A DNA stretch of 64,000 nucleotides from Alphaproteobacteria bacterium 41-28 (GTDB lineage Bacteria > Pseudomonadota > Alphaproteobacteria > UBA9655). The notes under the pieces are model-generated. The model was not told the origin of the DNA. It made no database searches and was given only the letters and a program-made list of their open reading frames with translations. Positions 54,810 through 63,128 of this stretch are shown one piece after another (the stretch's first letter is position 1; each line of letters opens with the position of its first letter). The stretch spans positions 62,001 through 126,000 of the forward strand of contig MKUL01000043.1 of the NCBI GenBank assembly GCA_001897795.1, given 5' to 3'. A program made the position numbers and the translations under genes.

Positions 54810-56073
54810 GACGGAACACCCTTTCTTTAAATTTCATATAAAGTCGTTTTATGAATGAAACTTCGTGACCATACAAAAGATTTAAAAGATGAGAAAGGGA
54901 GATCGAGCGTTTAGGGGCAAGATCATGGAGCCTTTTAGCCGTCGATAACCAAATGGGACTCAATATTAAGGAAAGAACAGTTAAAGAAACAATGAGGTTC
55001 GTCCCATAGTCATTCACAATTCCTACATCCTCTCCAACGGTAGCAAGGAGAAAGGAAAACTCTCCGAGCTGAGCAAGAACAACCCCTGAAAGGAATGACA
55101 TCGTCCAAGGTTGCCGCAACAGGTGAAGGATACTGATATTAAGAGCTGTTTTACCTAGAGTAATAAAGAGCAAAATCATTAAGACTATGCTTAAATTTCG
55201 CCAAATAAAATTGAGGTCAAGGAGGAGACCGATGGACAGAAAAAAGACCATGATCAAAACACTATAAATGGGTGTCATTCGATCGATAATCACTTGTCGC
55301 TCATGGCTGTTGCCCATAACGAGCCCTGCCAAAAAAGCACCATAAGCTGCAGAAAGTCCTGAAAGACCTGCAACGGCTGCTGCTCCAAAACAAAAAGTAA
55401 GCCCTAGCAGGGGTGTGAGATCTGTGTGATCCACAACCATATGTAAAAAGGGAAGACGAATGCGTTCCTTTCGACTTAAGTACCAAACGAGGAGGGCCAA
55501 AAGACCTACTGAAATCACGATCTTAATCAACATGAAGGGTATACTCAAAGTACCCCCGGGCTGAAGTCCTCGAATGATGAGAATCATGGGGACGATTGCA
55601 AGATCCTGAGCCACGAGAACACCAATGGTCAATCGCCCAGTTGCCGTTTTAAGTTCTCCTATCGTATCCAACATTTTAACAGCGACTGCAGTACTACTTA
55701 AAGCAAATACAAAAGCTAAAAGGAGGGCTAAGTTAAGCGGCCAATGAAAAAGTTGAGCAAGAGGAAATGCAATGGCAAAGCCCCCCACAACCTGCAAAGC
55801 AATGCAACCAACAGAGATAGGCCAAATTTTCACAAAAGGCCTTAAACTGAGTTCCATCCCCACTACAAAAAGAAGCATGAGAACACCCAGTTCGGCCAAC
55901 ATCGAAACCGCTTCGCGGTTTTCAATAAATCCAAAGAGAGAGGGACCTAAAATCACACCCGCAAAAATATAGCCAAGTATCGCAGGCTGCTTAAATTTTT
56001 CAAGAACAATGCCGCAGGCAAGCGCTGCGGTCACGACAATCGCTATTTCTGTGAGGGTACTTTCAATAGGCAT
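54790..56073 (-). CDS. Cation:proton antiporter of the CPA2 (KefB) family
   Basis: 427 residues with about 12 helices. The N-terminus (LTEIAIVVTAALACGIVLEKFKQPAILGYIFAGVILGP) and LLMFVVGMEL-like, RLTIGVLVAQDLAIVPMI and SAAYGAFLAGLVMG blocks are the family pattern. The C-terminal TrkA-N regulatory domain of KefB/C is absent, so this is the transport domain only. It probably exchanges K+ or Na+ for H+. Confidence 0.92.
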   Translation of the reverse strand: MPIESTLTEIAIVVTAALACGIVLEKFKQPAILGYIFAGVILGPSLFGFIENREAVSMLAELGVLMLLFVVGMELSLRPFVKIWPISVGCIALQVVGGFAIAFPLAQLFHWPLNLALLLAFVFALSSTAVAVKMLDTIGELKTATGRLTIGVLVAQDLAIVPMILIIRGLQPGGTLSIPFMLIKIVISVGLLALLVWYLSRKERIRLPFLHMVVDHTDLTPLLGLTFCFGAAAVAGLSGLSAAYGAFLAGLVMGNSHERQVIIDRMTPIYSVLIMVFFLSIGLLLDLNFIWRNLSIVLMILLFITLGKTALNISILHLLRQPWTMSFLSGVVLAQLGEFSFLLATVGEDVGIVNDYGTNLIVSLTVLSLILSPIWLSTAKRLHDLAPKRSISLSHLLNLLYGHEVSFIKRLYMKFKERVFRRANFRD

Positions 56074-56124
56074 ACATAGTTATTAGCATAGAAGATCCAT
56101 TTTTGAAAGTCGACTTAGGATTCC

Positions 56125-56505
56125 TTAATTCACAAGGTTATCAAGGCTAACATTTAGTATTTTTGCTAGTTTGTGGTATATTTTCAGGGATGGTTGCCTT
56201 TTATTTGTTTCAATTTGAGATAAAAAAGGAACAGAAATTCCTGCTTCTTTGGCTACTTTTTGTTGAGTAAAGCTTCGATATTCTCGCCAAACTTTTAAAG
56301 AATTTTCACCATGTAGAAGCTTGTCAACAACATATGAAGGAATATCTTCTGTTTCAGTGCTCATCGCTATTTTGTAATCATGAATATCAGAAAGTTCTTC
56401 AAGCATATCAAGAAGTTCTTGATATTCATTATAAAGAAGCACAGCAAAAGCAGGCTTCCCACCTTCTTTTATAATCTGTGGCTTGTGAAAATGCGGAATA
56501 TTCAT
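56125..56505 (-). CDS. HigA-like Xre antitoxin
   Basis: 126 residues. The N-terminal half (PAFAVLLYNEYQELLDMLEELSDIHDYK) is a Phd/YefM-like antitoxin extension and the C-terminal half is an HTH domain (LTQQKVAKEAGISVPFLSQIETNKR with the family variation SFTQQ). It overlaps the toxin by four bases (ATGA). A decayed second copy is at 57426. Confidence 0.9.
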   Translation of the reverse strand: MNIPHFHKPQIIKEGGKPAFAVLLYNEYQELLDMLEELSDIHDYKIAMSTETEDIPSYVVDKLLHGENSLKVWREYRSFTQQKVAKEAGISVPFLSQIETNKRQPSLKIYHKLAKILNVSLDNLVN

Positions 56506-56759
56506 TTGTAAACTTCTCCTCTTGAAGCAATTTTAATAACCAAAATTTTAAGAGCTTTGTCGTTAATGTGATAAATAACGCGCCAATCTCCAATTCGTAA
56601 TCGGTATCCTTCTACTTCTTTTAGTTTTTTAACGTTATTATTCTTGGCATAAGGATCTTCTTTTAAAGCATCAATTTTAGTACGTATGATAAGCGCTTGA
56701 TTCCTTGGCATCTTTAACAACGCCTTGAGTGCCATTGGTTTGAAATGGATTTCATACAT
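56502..56759 (-). CDS. RelE/ParE-family toxin
   Basis: 85 residues, the compact RelE fold: YEIHFKPMALKALLKMP, KIDALKEDPY, then VEGYRLRIGDWRVIYHIND and a C-terminal strand. RelE toxins usually cut mRNA on the ribosome. The toxin-first order is that of higBA-type modules. It neighbours DJ-1 with a 54-base gap. Confidence 0.9.
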   Translation of the reverse strand: MYEIHFKPMALKALLKMPRNQALIIRTKIDALKEDPYAKNNNVKKLKEVEGYRLRIGDWRVIYHINDKALKILVIKIASRGEVYK

Positions 56760-56813
56760 AATTTATGTTAGCTTATAGCTAATTTATAGTCAAGAAGAAT
56801 TTGCATTCCCTAT

Positions 56814-57407
56814 CTAAATAGGATAGGGATACTCAATTTCTTTCGCCGTTAGCTCTGCAAGCCCCTCATCAACGAATCGCGAGACAAGATAAAGGCTCAG
56901 CGCAATTCCCGATGTGACGCCTGCACTTGTCAAAATTTTTCCCTGATCGACGAACGTAACACCTTCAACGACATCAATATCTGGAATCGCCTTTAATTCT
57001 TTAATATGCTTCCAATGGGTCGTTGCTTTTAATCCTTTTAAAATCCCTGCTTTGGCAAGGATGAATGCCCCTGTACAAACACTCGCAATCGTTTCAGATT
57101 TGCTTTCTGCTGCTTTTCTCAGAAAGTCCATAACTTCTTTTTGCCCTTGTGGTTCGTCCGAGACCCCTCCGGGAATAATGACAAGATCCGTGGAAGGGAC
57201 GTTTTCCAGACTATACGCTGGAACGACTTCCAAGCCTTCACGAGCAACAATGTTTCTTTTCGTTGCTGCGAACGTAAAGACGTTAAAAGGTCTTTCTTTG
57301 CCTTCCCTTTCGCAGAGACGAGTCGCTGTTGTAAAAACTTCAAATGGGCCTGCAAAATCTAAAACTTCTGCCCCATTAAATAAAAAAATACCGACATTTG
57401 TTTTCAT
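56814..57407 (-). CDS. DJ-1/PfpI family protein
   Basis: 197 residues with a class I glutamine-amidotransferase-like fold. The nucleophile is C111 in ASVCTGAFILAKAG and GPFEVF is near the N-terminus; the closest form is that found in the N-termini of AraC-type regulators and isonitrile hydratase-like proteins. No HTH domain follows. The substrate is unknown. Confidence 0.88.
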   Translation of the reverse strand: MKTNVGIFLFNGAEVLDFAGPFEVFTTATRLCEREGKERPFNVFTFAATKRNIVAREGLEVVPAYSLENVPSTDLVIIPGGVSDEPQGQKEVMDFLRKAAESKSETIASVCTGAFILAKAGILKGLKATTHWKHIKELKAIPDIDVVEGVTFVDQGKILTSAGVTSGIALSLYLVSRFVDEGLAELTAKEIEYPYPI

Positions 57408-57425
57408 TTTAGTCCTATCAAATTC

Positions 57426-57711
57426 CTAACTCACAAGATCATTAAGGCTAACATTCAGATTTGTACGAGCTTACGATATATTTTTAAAGATGGCTGCCTT
57501 TTATTTGTTTCAATTTGAGATAAGAAGGGAACAGATATCCCTGCTTCCTTGGCGACTTTTTCTTGAGTTAAGCCTCGATATTCTCGCCAAACTTTTAAAG
57601 AATTTTCACCATGAAGAAGTTTATCAACAGCATACGAAGGAATATCTTCTGCTTCAATGCTCATCGCTATTTTTAATCGTGGACATCAGAGAGTTCTTCA
57701 AGAATATTCAT
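57426..57711 (-). pseudogene. Decayed copy of the HigA-like antitoxin, no toxin partner
   Basis: The 57455-57664 frame of 69 codons matches residues about 50-117 of the antitoxin at 56125 with high similarity (same LLHGENSLKVWREYR and SQIETNKRQPSLKIY). Reading frames on both sides continue the match after single-base losses: the N-terminal MNILEELSDVHD piece and the C-terminal LNVSL tail are both out of frame. The first ~30 residues are gone. Confidence 0.8.
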
Positions 57712-57730
57712 TTCTAAGCACCCTCCCTGT

Positions 57731-57878
57731 CGTCATTGCCTCGAAAGTGGGAATCCAAGACATTGTTGAGAAGTTAAAAATATTTCCATTTAGAATTAGC
57801 TTTTCTTACAAAATATCATATTATATAATTTTTTATATTCAAATATTTTTCTTGATTCCCACTTTCGTGGGAATGACG
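57731..57878. repeat. MITE-like palindromic repeat, CGTCATT family
   Basis: Left end CGTCATTGCCTCGAAAGTGGG, right end CCCACTTTCGTGGG then AATGACG, with an AT-rich centre. The arms are 28-29 bases with a few mismatches. Sits upstream of the atpI operon. Confidence 0.8.
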
Positions 57879-57974
57879 ATTAAGCAAAAGGAGCATTGGC
57901 AATTGAATTTCACCACCCCCCTCTTGACAGTCTTTTGCAAGGCTCTTATCTTATTGAAAAAAGAAAGAAAATGA

Positions 57975-58286
57975 ATGCCTGATGATCCGGCATTAGACAC
58001 CTTAAAAAAGAAGATTCAGGAAGCCAAAAAGGAGGCTAAACCAACCCTCTTTAAAGAAGACAAACCCCAGAATCTGGCGAGTAAGTTTTTTAATGTCGGC
58101 GTTGAACTTGTTGCAGGCGTTCTTGTGGGGGCGGGCCTTGGAATTTTCATCGATTGGGCATTTGGAATATCTCCTTGGGGACTCATCTCCTTCTTTATCC
58201 TTGGATCATTAGCTGGTATGCTCAATGTCTATCGCGCTTTAACTTCTAAAACGCCCGTAGATAACAAGAAGGACACCGATGTTTGA
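57975..58286 (+). CDS. atpI: ATP synthase protein I (AtpI/AtpZ-like)
   Basis: 103 residues with two helices (about 45-95) after a hydrophilic N-terminus. AtpI is a small accessory protein, assisting c-ring assembly. Its first-in-operon place directly before atpB is conserved. The start overlaps an earlier ATG by four bases (57971), out of frame. Confidence 0.85.
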   Translation: MPDDPALDTLKKKIQEAKKEAKPTLFKEDKPQNLASKFFNVGVELVAGVLVGAGLGIFIDWAFGISPWGLISFFILGSLAGMLNVYRALTSKTPVDNKKDTDV

Positions 58287-59001
58287 TCCCCTTCATCAAT
58301 TTGAGATTCATACTCTCATCCCTTTGAAAATTGATGGAATCGATATATCTTTTACAAACTCTTCCCTTTTTATGGTCGTAACAGTTCTCGTTACAGCTTT
58401 TTTTCTAATCGCGGGTATGAGCCGTTCCAAAATAATTCCTGGTCGCTGGCAAGCTTTGACAGAGATGATCTATGGCTTTGTTGCCAATATCCTAGATGAA
58501 ACCGTCGGAATAAAAGGACAAAAGTATTTTCCGTTCATTTTTACGATTTTTATGTTTATCTTGATGGGAAATTTGATCGGAATGATCCCATATAACTTTA
58601 CCTTTACAAGTCATATTATTGTAACATTTGGCCTTGCGATGATTGCTTTTGGAACGGCAACTCTTGTTGGATTCATCCGCCACGGGTTTCATTATTTTAC
58701 CCTCTTCGTTCCTAAAGGCGCACCAACTTATATGCTTCCTCTTATTGTCCCCATTGAAATTTTATCTTATTTGTCTCGCCCTATAAGTCTCTCTATCCGT
58801 CTCTTTGCCAACATGATGGCGGGTCACACCATGTTGAAAGTATTTGCTGGTTTTACAGTCGCCCTTGGCATTTTTGGAATCGCGCCTTTAGCCATCAACA
58901 CCATGCTCACTGCTTTTGAAATCCTTGTTGCCATTTTACAGGCTTATGTGTTTACAATACTAACTTGTATTTATTTACAAGACGCTATCAACTTACATTA
59001 G
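58279..59001 (+). CDS. atpB: ATP synthase F0 subunit a
   Basis: 240 residues, five to six helices. The essential Arg is in [12 protein letters not shown] and the C-terminal [15 protein letters not shown] is typical. Part of the proton channel. Starts inside the atpI end (8-base overlap). Confidence 0.96.
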   Translation: MFDPLHQFEIHTLIPLKIDGIDISFTNSSLFMVVTVLVTAFFLIAGMSRSKIIPGRWQALTEMIYGFVANILDETVGIKGQKYFPFIFTIFMFILMGNLIGMIPYNFTFTSHIIVTFGLAMIAFGTATLVGFIRHGFHYFTLFVPKGAPTYMLPLIVPIEILSYLSRPISLSIRLFANMMAGHTMLKVFAGFTVALGIFGIAPLAINTMLTAFEILVAILQAYVFTILTCIYLQDAINLH

Positions 59002-59015
59002 AAAAGGAGAACAGG

Positions 59016-59240
59016 ATGGACGTTGAATCTGCACGAATGATTGGAGCAGGACTTGCTATGTTTGCCCTTGCCGGAGTGGGTCTTGGTATAGGAATGATCT
59101 TTTCCTCTCTCATCACTTCCATTTCTCGAAACCCTTCATCGCGTGAGCAAATTTTCCCGGTTGGAATTTTAGGATTCGCTCTTACGGAAGCTGTTGCGCT
59201 TTTTGCCCTTCTGATTGCCTTTTTGATCTTATTTAAATAG
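59016..59240 (+). CDS. atpE: ATP synthase F0 subunit c
   Basis: 74 residues, two-helix hairpin. The proton-carrying acid is E58 in the second helix ([13 protein letters not shown]). A longer in-frame start at 58965 lies within atpB; the ATG at 59016 has AAAGGAG upstream and gives the normal length. Confidence 0.97.
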   Translation: MDVESARMIGAGLAMFALAGVGLGIGMIFSSLITSISRNPSSREQIFPVGILGFALTEAVALFALLIAFLILFK

Positions 59241-59262
59241 GACGAGGTAAGGAGCAAAATTC

Positions 59263-59739
59263 ATGCCTCAATTGGATACTTCTACTTTTCCCTCTCAGCT
59301 TTTTTGGTTGGTGGCGTGTTTTTTAGCTCTTTATTTTATTTTATCCTTTATTGCTCTTCCTAAAATTACGCGTGTTCTTGAGAAGCGAGAAGAGGCGATC
59401 GCATCGCAAATTAATAAGGCCAGTACCTATCGAGAACAGGCAGAGGACCTCTTAGCTGACTATGAAAAAACGCTTGCTGAGGCGCGAGAAACAGCCCATC
59501 AACACGCGAAAACGATTGCGAGTGCCACCACAGCTGAAATTGGGCACAAGCAAAAAGAGTTTCAAGATAAACTGAAGGATCGTCTCCACCTTGCAGAACA
59601 AGATCTCTATCGATCGCGAATCGAAGCAAGCAAAGAAATCCAATCAATAGCTACCGAGGTTGCAAATGCAGTCTTAACAAAGCTTACGGGACGTGCGTAT
59701 TCTCCTAATAAGCTTCTTGAAACAAGGAAAGACACTTGA
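59263..59739 (+). CDS. atpF': ATP synthase F0 subunit b' (AtpF')
   Basis: 158 residues: one N-terminal membrane helix (about 10-32) and a long charged coiled coil. The b' and b pair form the peripheral stalk, the alphaproteobacterial and cyanobacterial arrangement. Its end overlaps the b start by four bases. Confidence 0.93.
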   Translation: MPQLDTSTFPSQLFWLVACFLALYFILSFIALPKITRVLEKREEAIASQINKASTYREQAEDLLADYEKTLAEARETAHQHAKTIASATTAEIGHKQKEFQDKLKDRLHLAEQDLYRSRIEASKEIQSIATEVANAVLTKLTGRAYSPNKLLETRKDT

Positions 59740-60239
59740 ATTACGCGACGCCAGAGTTTTGGGTATTTATTGCCTTTGTCGTCTTTCTTGGGGCCGTTGG
59801 TAAACGTGCGTTTGCTTTTCTCACCCAATCCCTGGATGAACATTCTCGTACCGTTGCACATCAAATAGAGGAAGCACAACGTCTTCATGATGAAGCCTTA
59901 AGTCTTTTAAATTCTTACAAAAAGAAACATGAAGAGGCTCTTAAACAAGCTGCAAAAATTGTCTCTTATGCGGAATCAGAGGCCTTAGAATTTAAGAAAT
60001 CAAGTGAACGTGAATTTGAAAAATTCATAGCGAGTAAGGAAAAGGCCCTGACTGAGCGCATGGCGATTGAAAAAGAAGAAGCTAGATCCAAACTGCGGCA
60101 ACAAGCCGTCGATGAAGCTTTCATAATTGTCGACAAACTTCTTTCAAAAGAACTCAAAGAAAAAAAGAAGTTAACGGAGGCTTCGTTGAAAGAGATTTCG
60201 AAACTTGTTCAAAAACAGACGGGTATGACTCTTAAATAA
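59736..60239 (+). CDS. atpF: ATP synthase F0 subunit b
   Basis: 167 residues from a TTG that overlaps the b' stop. One membrane helix (about 5-25) and a Glu/Lys-rich coiled coil. It is the last F0 gene; no F1 genes follow, consistent with the split F0/F1 operons of alphaproteobacteria. A 39-base relative of its 3' end lies at 61038. Confidence 0.93.
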   Translation: MNYATPEFWVFIAFVVFLGAVGKRAFAFLTQSLDEHSRTVAHQIEEAQRLHDEALSLLNSYKKKHEEALKQAAKIVSYAESEALEFKKSSEREFEKFIASKEKALTERMAIEKEEARSKLRQQAVDEAFIIVDKLLSKELKEKKKLTEASLKEISKLVQKQTGMTLK

Positions 60240-60271
60240 TGAAGGTCCTCATGAACTTAAACAAAAAAGAT

Positions 60272-60365
60272 TGGATTGCTTCGTCGCTGCGCTCCTAGTA
60301 AAGACGAGAGGGGGTGCCTCCCACAATCGTCTTCGCGAGCCCACAAAGTGGGCGTGGCGATCCAG
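60272..60365. repeat. Palindromic repeat, CTGGAT...ATCCAG family, reverse copy
   Basis: Reads TGGATTGCTTCGTCGCTGCG at the left and GGGCGTGGCGATCCAG at the right, the reverse of the element at 20985-21119. It follows atpF and may help to end the F0 transcript. Confidence 0.75.
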
Positions 60366-60421
60366 AAACTTAAGTTCATTAATAACTTCTCCGCCTTTTG
60401 GTTGTTAGGTGCTCCTCATAT

Positions 60422-60736
60422 TTATATTAAAGGAGGACAAGCTGTTGTACCGCAGTCTTGTATGCCACACTCCTTTCTCAAGTTAAAAACTTTGTACCTA
60501 TTTCCTTCAGCTAAAGACTTCACAGGAATTAAACAACTTTTGTTATCAATATTAACCTCATAAGTTCCTGCTGGTACAAACCAAGTCCCCATGCCTGCTA
60601 ACGTCTCCTGACCACCCGTTTTTGTATTCACAAGTACCGCACTTCCTTGTTCTACCTGATACTCTAAGGTTACATTAGCTAATGCTTGCGCCATTGGCAC
60701 GAAGCTGGTTGCACCTATTAAAAGTAATTTTTTCAT
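60422..60736 (-). CDS. Small secreted Cys-containing protein
   Basis: 104 residues with a signal peptide (MKKLLLIGATSFVPMAQALA cut at about residue 20). The mature domain looks beta-rich with a Gly/Thr-rich middle and four Cys (one at KSCL, three in the tail ECGIQDCGTTAC), so disulfides are possible. No family recognised. GAGG precedes the ATG. Confidence 0.75.
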   Translation of the reverse strand: MKKLLLIGATSFVPMAQALANVTLEYQVEQGSAVLVNTKTGGQETLAGMGTWFVPAGTYEVNIDNKSCLIPVKSLAEGNRYKVFNLRKECGIQDCGTTACPPLI

Positions 60737-60818
60737 GAGAACCTCTCCTCTTTTTTCAACTTTTAAAATGGCACGAAGGAATTAATAAATATTTAATGGA
60801 GCTTCCATTACATTTAAA

Positions 60819-60942
60819 CCCCTCACCCACCGCTGCGCGTCGACCTCTCCCACAAGGGGAGAGGTAATAAGTGCTGATTCTACCTTACCTCTCCCCTTGT
60901 GGGAGAGGTCGCCACGCGCGAAGCGAGTGGCGGGTGAGGGGG
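60819..60942. repeat. Long palindromic repeat, CCCTCACCC family
   Basis: Arms 60819-60868 and 60885-60942 pair with small gaps; the inner part repeats CTCCCACAAGGGGAGAGG in reverse complement. It is between divergent genes, so it may also act in regulation. Relative of 25882-25960. Confidence 0.85.
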
Positions 60943-61037
60943 ACCTTCAGATAGACCAAACTAAACAGTCACCGTGCTAGATTCTCAAGAGTTTCTCTTG
61001 ACTATCTACAAACTTTCTACAAAAAATGAATTGTGAA

Positions 61038-61076
61038 GAAGCTTCTTTGAAAGAAACTTCGGAGCTTGTTCAACAT
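61038..61076 (+). repeat. Short relic resembling the 3' end of atpF
   Basis: 31 of 39 bases match 60178-60216 of atpF, and the encoded ASLKETSELVQH compares with ASLKEISKLVQK. It directly precedes the ddpX ribosome site. It could be a duplication remnant from when atpF and ddpX were adjacent, before the repeats and the small secreted gene inserted. Confidence 0.55.
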
Positions 61077-61093
61077 AAAGAAGTGAGGAACAG

Positions 61094-61807
61094 ATGACCA
61101 CACAAACAGCACTCCGTCCTCAGACCCTTCCAGAAGGTTTTGTCTATCTTCGGGACATTGACCCCACAATTATACAAGAAGCCCGCTATGCCCTCTCTCA
61201 TAATTTTGTGGGACGCCCCATTCCTGGGTACGACGCTCCTGTGATCATCGTGACAGATGCAGTGGCGCTTGCCCTCAAGGCTGTTCAGGAAGAACTCAAA
61301 CTTTTTCATCTCACTCTCAAAGTCTATGACGGCTACCGTCCTCAGGACGCTGTGGATGCCTTTGCCGAGTGGGCAGCAGATCCCACCGATCAGCTTATGA
61401 AAGCAGAATTTTATCCAGGCATTGACAAAAAGAATCTTTTTGAAGCGGGGTACATTGCAAAACGTTCCTCTCACACGCGTGGGAGCGCTGTGGATTTAAC
61501 AATCGTTTCTCTACCCGTTCCCTCCCAGCCAACATGGAATCCAGGGGATCCCGTCTTGGATGGCAGGCTCCCTAAAGACAAAAGATTCCCTGATAATTCC
61601 ATTGATATGGGAACTGGATTTGATTGCTTGGATGAGATGTCTCACACGATGAATCCGGCCTTACCTCCAGAAGTGAGGGCTAATCGTTTACTCCTCAAAA
61701 CCCTCATGGAAAAACATGGGTTTGCAAACTATTGGCGAGAATGGTGGCATTTCGGTTTAGTGAATGAGCCCTATCCTGAGACTTATTTCAATTTTCCGGT
61801 GAGGTGA
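61094..61807 (+). CDS. ddpX: Zinc D-alanyl-D-alanine dipeptidase (VanX/DdpX family)
   Basis: 237 residues. It hydrolyses D-Ala-D-Ala. Zinc ligands H127 and D134 lie in SSHTRGSAVDLT and the catalytic Glu and third ligand in E216-WW-H219-F; YDGYRPQDA is the substrate-side Arg motif. No export signal is present, so it should act in the cytosol. VanX-like proteins outside resistance clusters usually recycle D-Ala. Confidence 0.93.
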   Translation: MTTQTALRPQTLPEGFVYLRDIDPTIIQEARYALSHNFVGRPIPGYDAPVIIVTDAVALALKAVQEELKLFHLTLKVYDGYRPQDAVDAFAEWAADPTDQLMKAEFYPGIDKKNLFEAGYIAKRSSHTRGSAVDLTIVSLPVPSQPTWNPGDPVLDGRLPKDKRFPDNSIDMGTGFDCLDEMSHTMNPALPPEVRANRLLLKTLMEKHGFANYWREWWHFGLVNEPYPETYFNFPVR

Positions 61808-61853
61808 GGAGGCTGCTTTCCCGTCTCAAATCTTAGAAATCCTCGATCTTTGT

Positions 61854-62915
61854 TTATGCCTCTTGTGGAAATCGCGGTTCATATCGAAAATTTTCCCATT
61901 CCCCTGTTTCATTATTATAATATTGCCATCTCAAACCTGTGTCCTGTCCTAAGGAAAGAATCCCATCCGGTCCAACAAAATGAAAATCTCCGGCGGCAAT
62001 AACAGCTTTATTTGTGCTCACTTGTTCCAGGATAGTGGGAATCCAGCGTTTGTTACGTTTGGGCAGGGCATGATCGAAGGTAAGTATAGAACGAACTTTA
62101 CAGTCTTCAAAATAGAGGTTTTCTAGATGTCTTATCTCCTCTTGAAAGCTAGGTACAGCATTTAGATCTTCTGCAGCTGCGGCTGCTCCTTCTTCTTCGT
62201 CTTCTGTTTCTTTAAAGTTTGGCGAGGAGAGCTCTAATTCCTCTTCTTCCTCGTTTAGGCTTTCTAACTCTTTTACGAAGTCGCTTAATTTTGAAAGATT
62301 AAAACTATCAGAAACATCCTCATACTTTGCAGAAGTAATTGAAAAATAGTCTGACTCTCTCTCAAGTGTTTCAAGAGGAATAACTTTTTTCCCGCGCTGT
62401 TTGAAGGTGGATTCAATAGAGGAATCAATACCTTCTTCTTCCTTTTCACGCCCTAAAAAAGTTAAATTTATCCAAGCAAGGAGGCCAGGGTTTACGGTTC
62501 TGATGTTGTTTAAGTAGCTATAATCATAGCCACGTTCCTGCATCAATTGAGCAATTCGACTATATTTCTCTTGAAATTCCTCATGATAAAAAGGGATATT
62601 CCAAGATTGTTCTTCTGGTAAAAAGACTTCAGGCATCAGGGATTCTTTTGAAAAAAGGCGTAGTGTTTCCTCTTCCTGCTCCTCATTCTCAATCGACTCA
62701 ACTACAGCCACATTCCTTGATAAAATCTGTTCTTTAAACCATTCTGGGAAGGCTTCCCAAGGATATTCATGCTGCGTTGCTACGAAGAGTGCAGAATTTC
62801 CTAGACGATCTATTGCTCTCATAAGATAGGGGAAAACATAATCATCCTCTGCTTTGCTAAAAACTTCAGTTGTAAAAACGAGGAAAAGAAACATATACGA
62901 AAATTTCTTAAACAT
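61854..62915 (-). CDS. Secreted TraB/GumN-like protein (divergent)
   Basis: About 353 residues. Signal peptide (MFKKFSYMFLFLVFTTEVFS). The N-terminal ALFVATQHEYPWE and the C-terminal RNKRWIPTILEQ...AVIAAGDFHFVGPDGILSLG match the layout of TraB/GumN domains (a GTxH-like N-terminal motif and the GA-H-x-x-G C-terminal one). Between them lies a very acidic insert (Glu/Asp runs at about 220-260). A GTG at 62924 is a possible earlier start. Confidence 0.65.
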   Translation of the reverse strand: MFKKFSYMFLFLVFTTEVFSKAEDDYVFPYLMRAIDRLGNSALFVATQHEYPWEAFPEWFKEQILSRNVAVVESIENEEQEEETLRLFSKESLMPEVFLPEEQSWNIPFYHEEFQEKYSRIAQLMQERGYDYSYLNNIRTVNPGLLAWINLTFLGREKEEEGIDSSIESTFKQRGKKVIPLETLERESDYFSITSAKYEDVSDSFNLSKLSDFVKELESLNEEEEELELSSPNFKETEDEEEGAAAAAEDLNAVPSFQEEIRHLENLYFEDCKVRSILTFDHALPKRNKRWIPTILEQVSTNKAVIAAGDFHFVGPDGILSLGQDTGLRWQYYNNETGEWENFRYEPRFPQEA

Positions 62916-62989
62916 TATATTCACACAACAAAATTTAAAACATAGTTAAAAGTATGTAATTATTAGAATTTGTCAAGTATGATCATAAT

Positions 62990-63085
62990 CATTGTGAGGA
63001 CGTGAAACGTCCGAAACAATCCAGATACCACCTAGGTATTTCACCTAGATTAATTCGACTCCAACAAACGCTCGCAATGATGGTT
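62990..63085. repeat. Degenerate palindromic repeat related to the CGTCATTGC family
   Basis: TCATTGTGAGGACGTGAAACG at the left and CTCGCAATGATGG at the right are diverged versions of the ends of 32230-32313 (TCATTGCGAGGA...CTCGCAATGACG). Inner parts no longer pair well. Confidence 0.5.
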
Positions 63086-63128
63086 TTGGGGTATTCCTCT
63101 GGTGTTAACGTCTTATTATCTTAAATTC

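Noticed and set aside
57657..57974. 105-codon plus-strand ORF upstream of atpI
   Set aside because: It runs through the decayed antitoxin and a palindromic repeat and has no ribosome site or family match.
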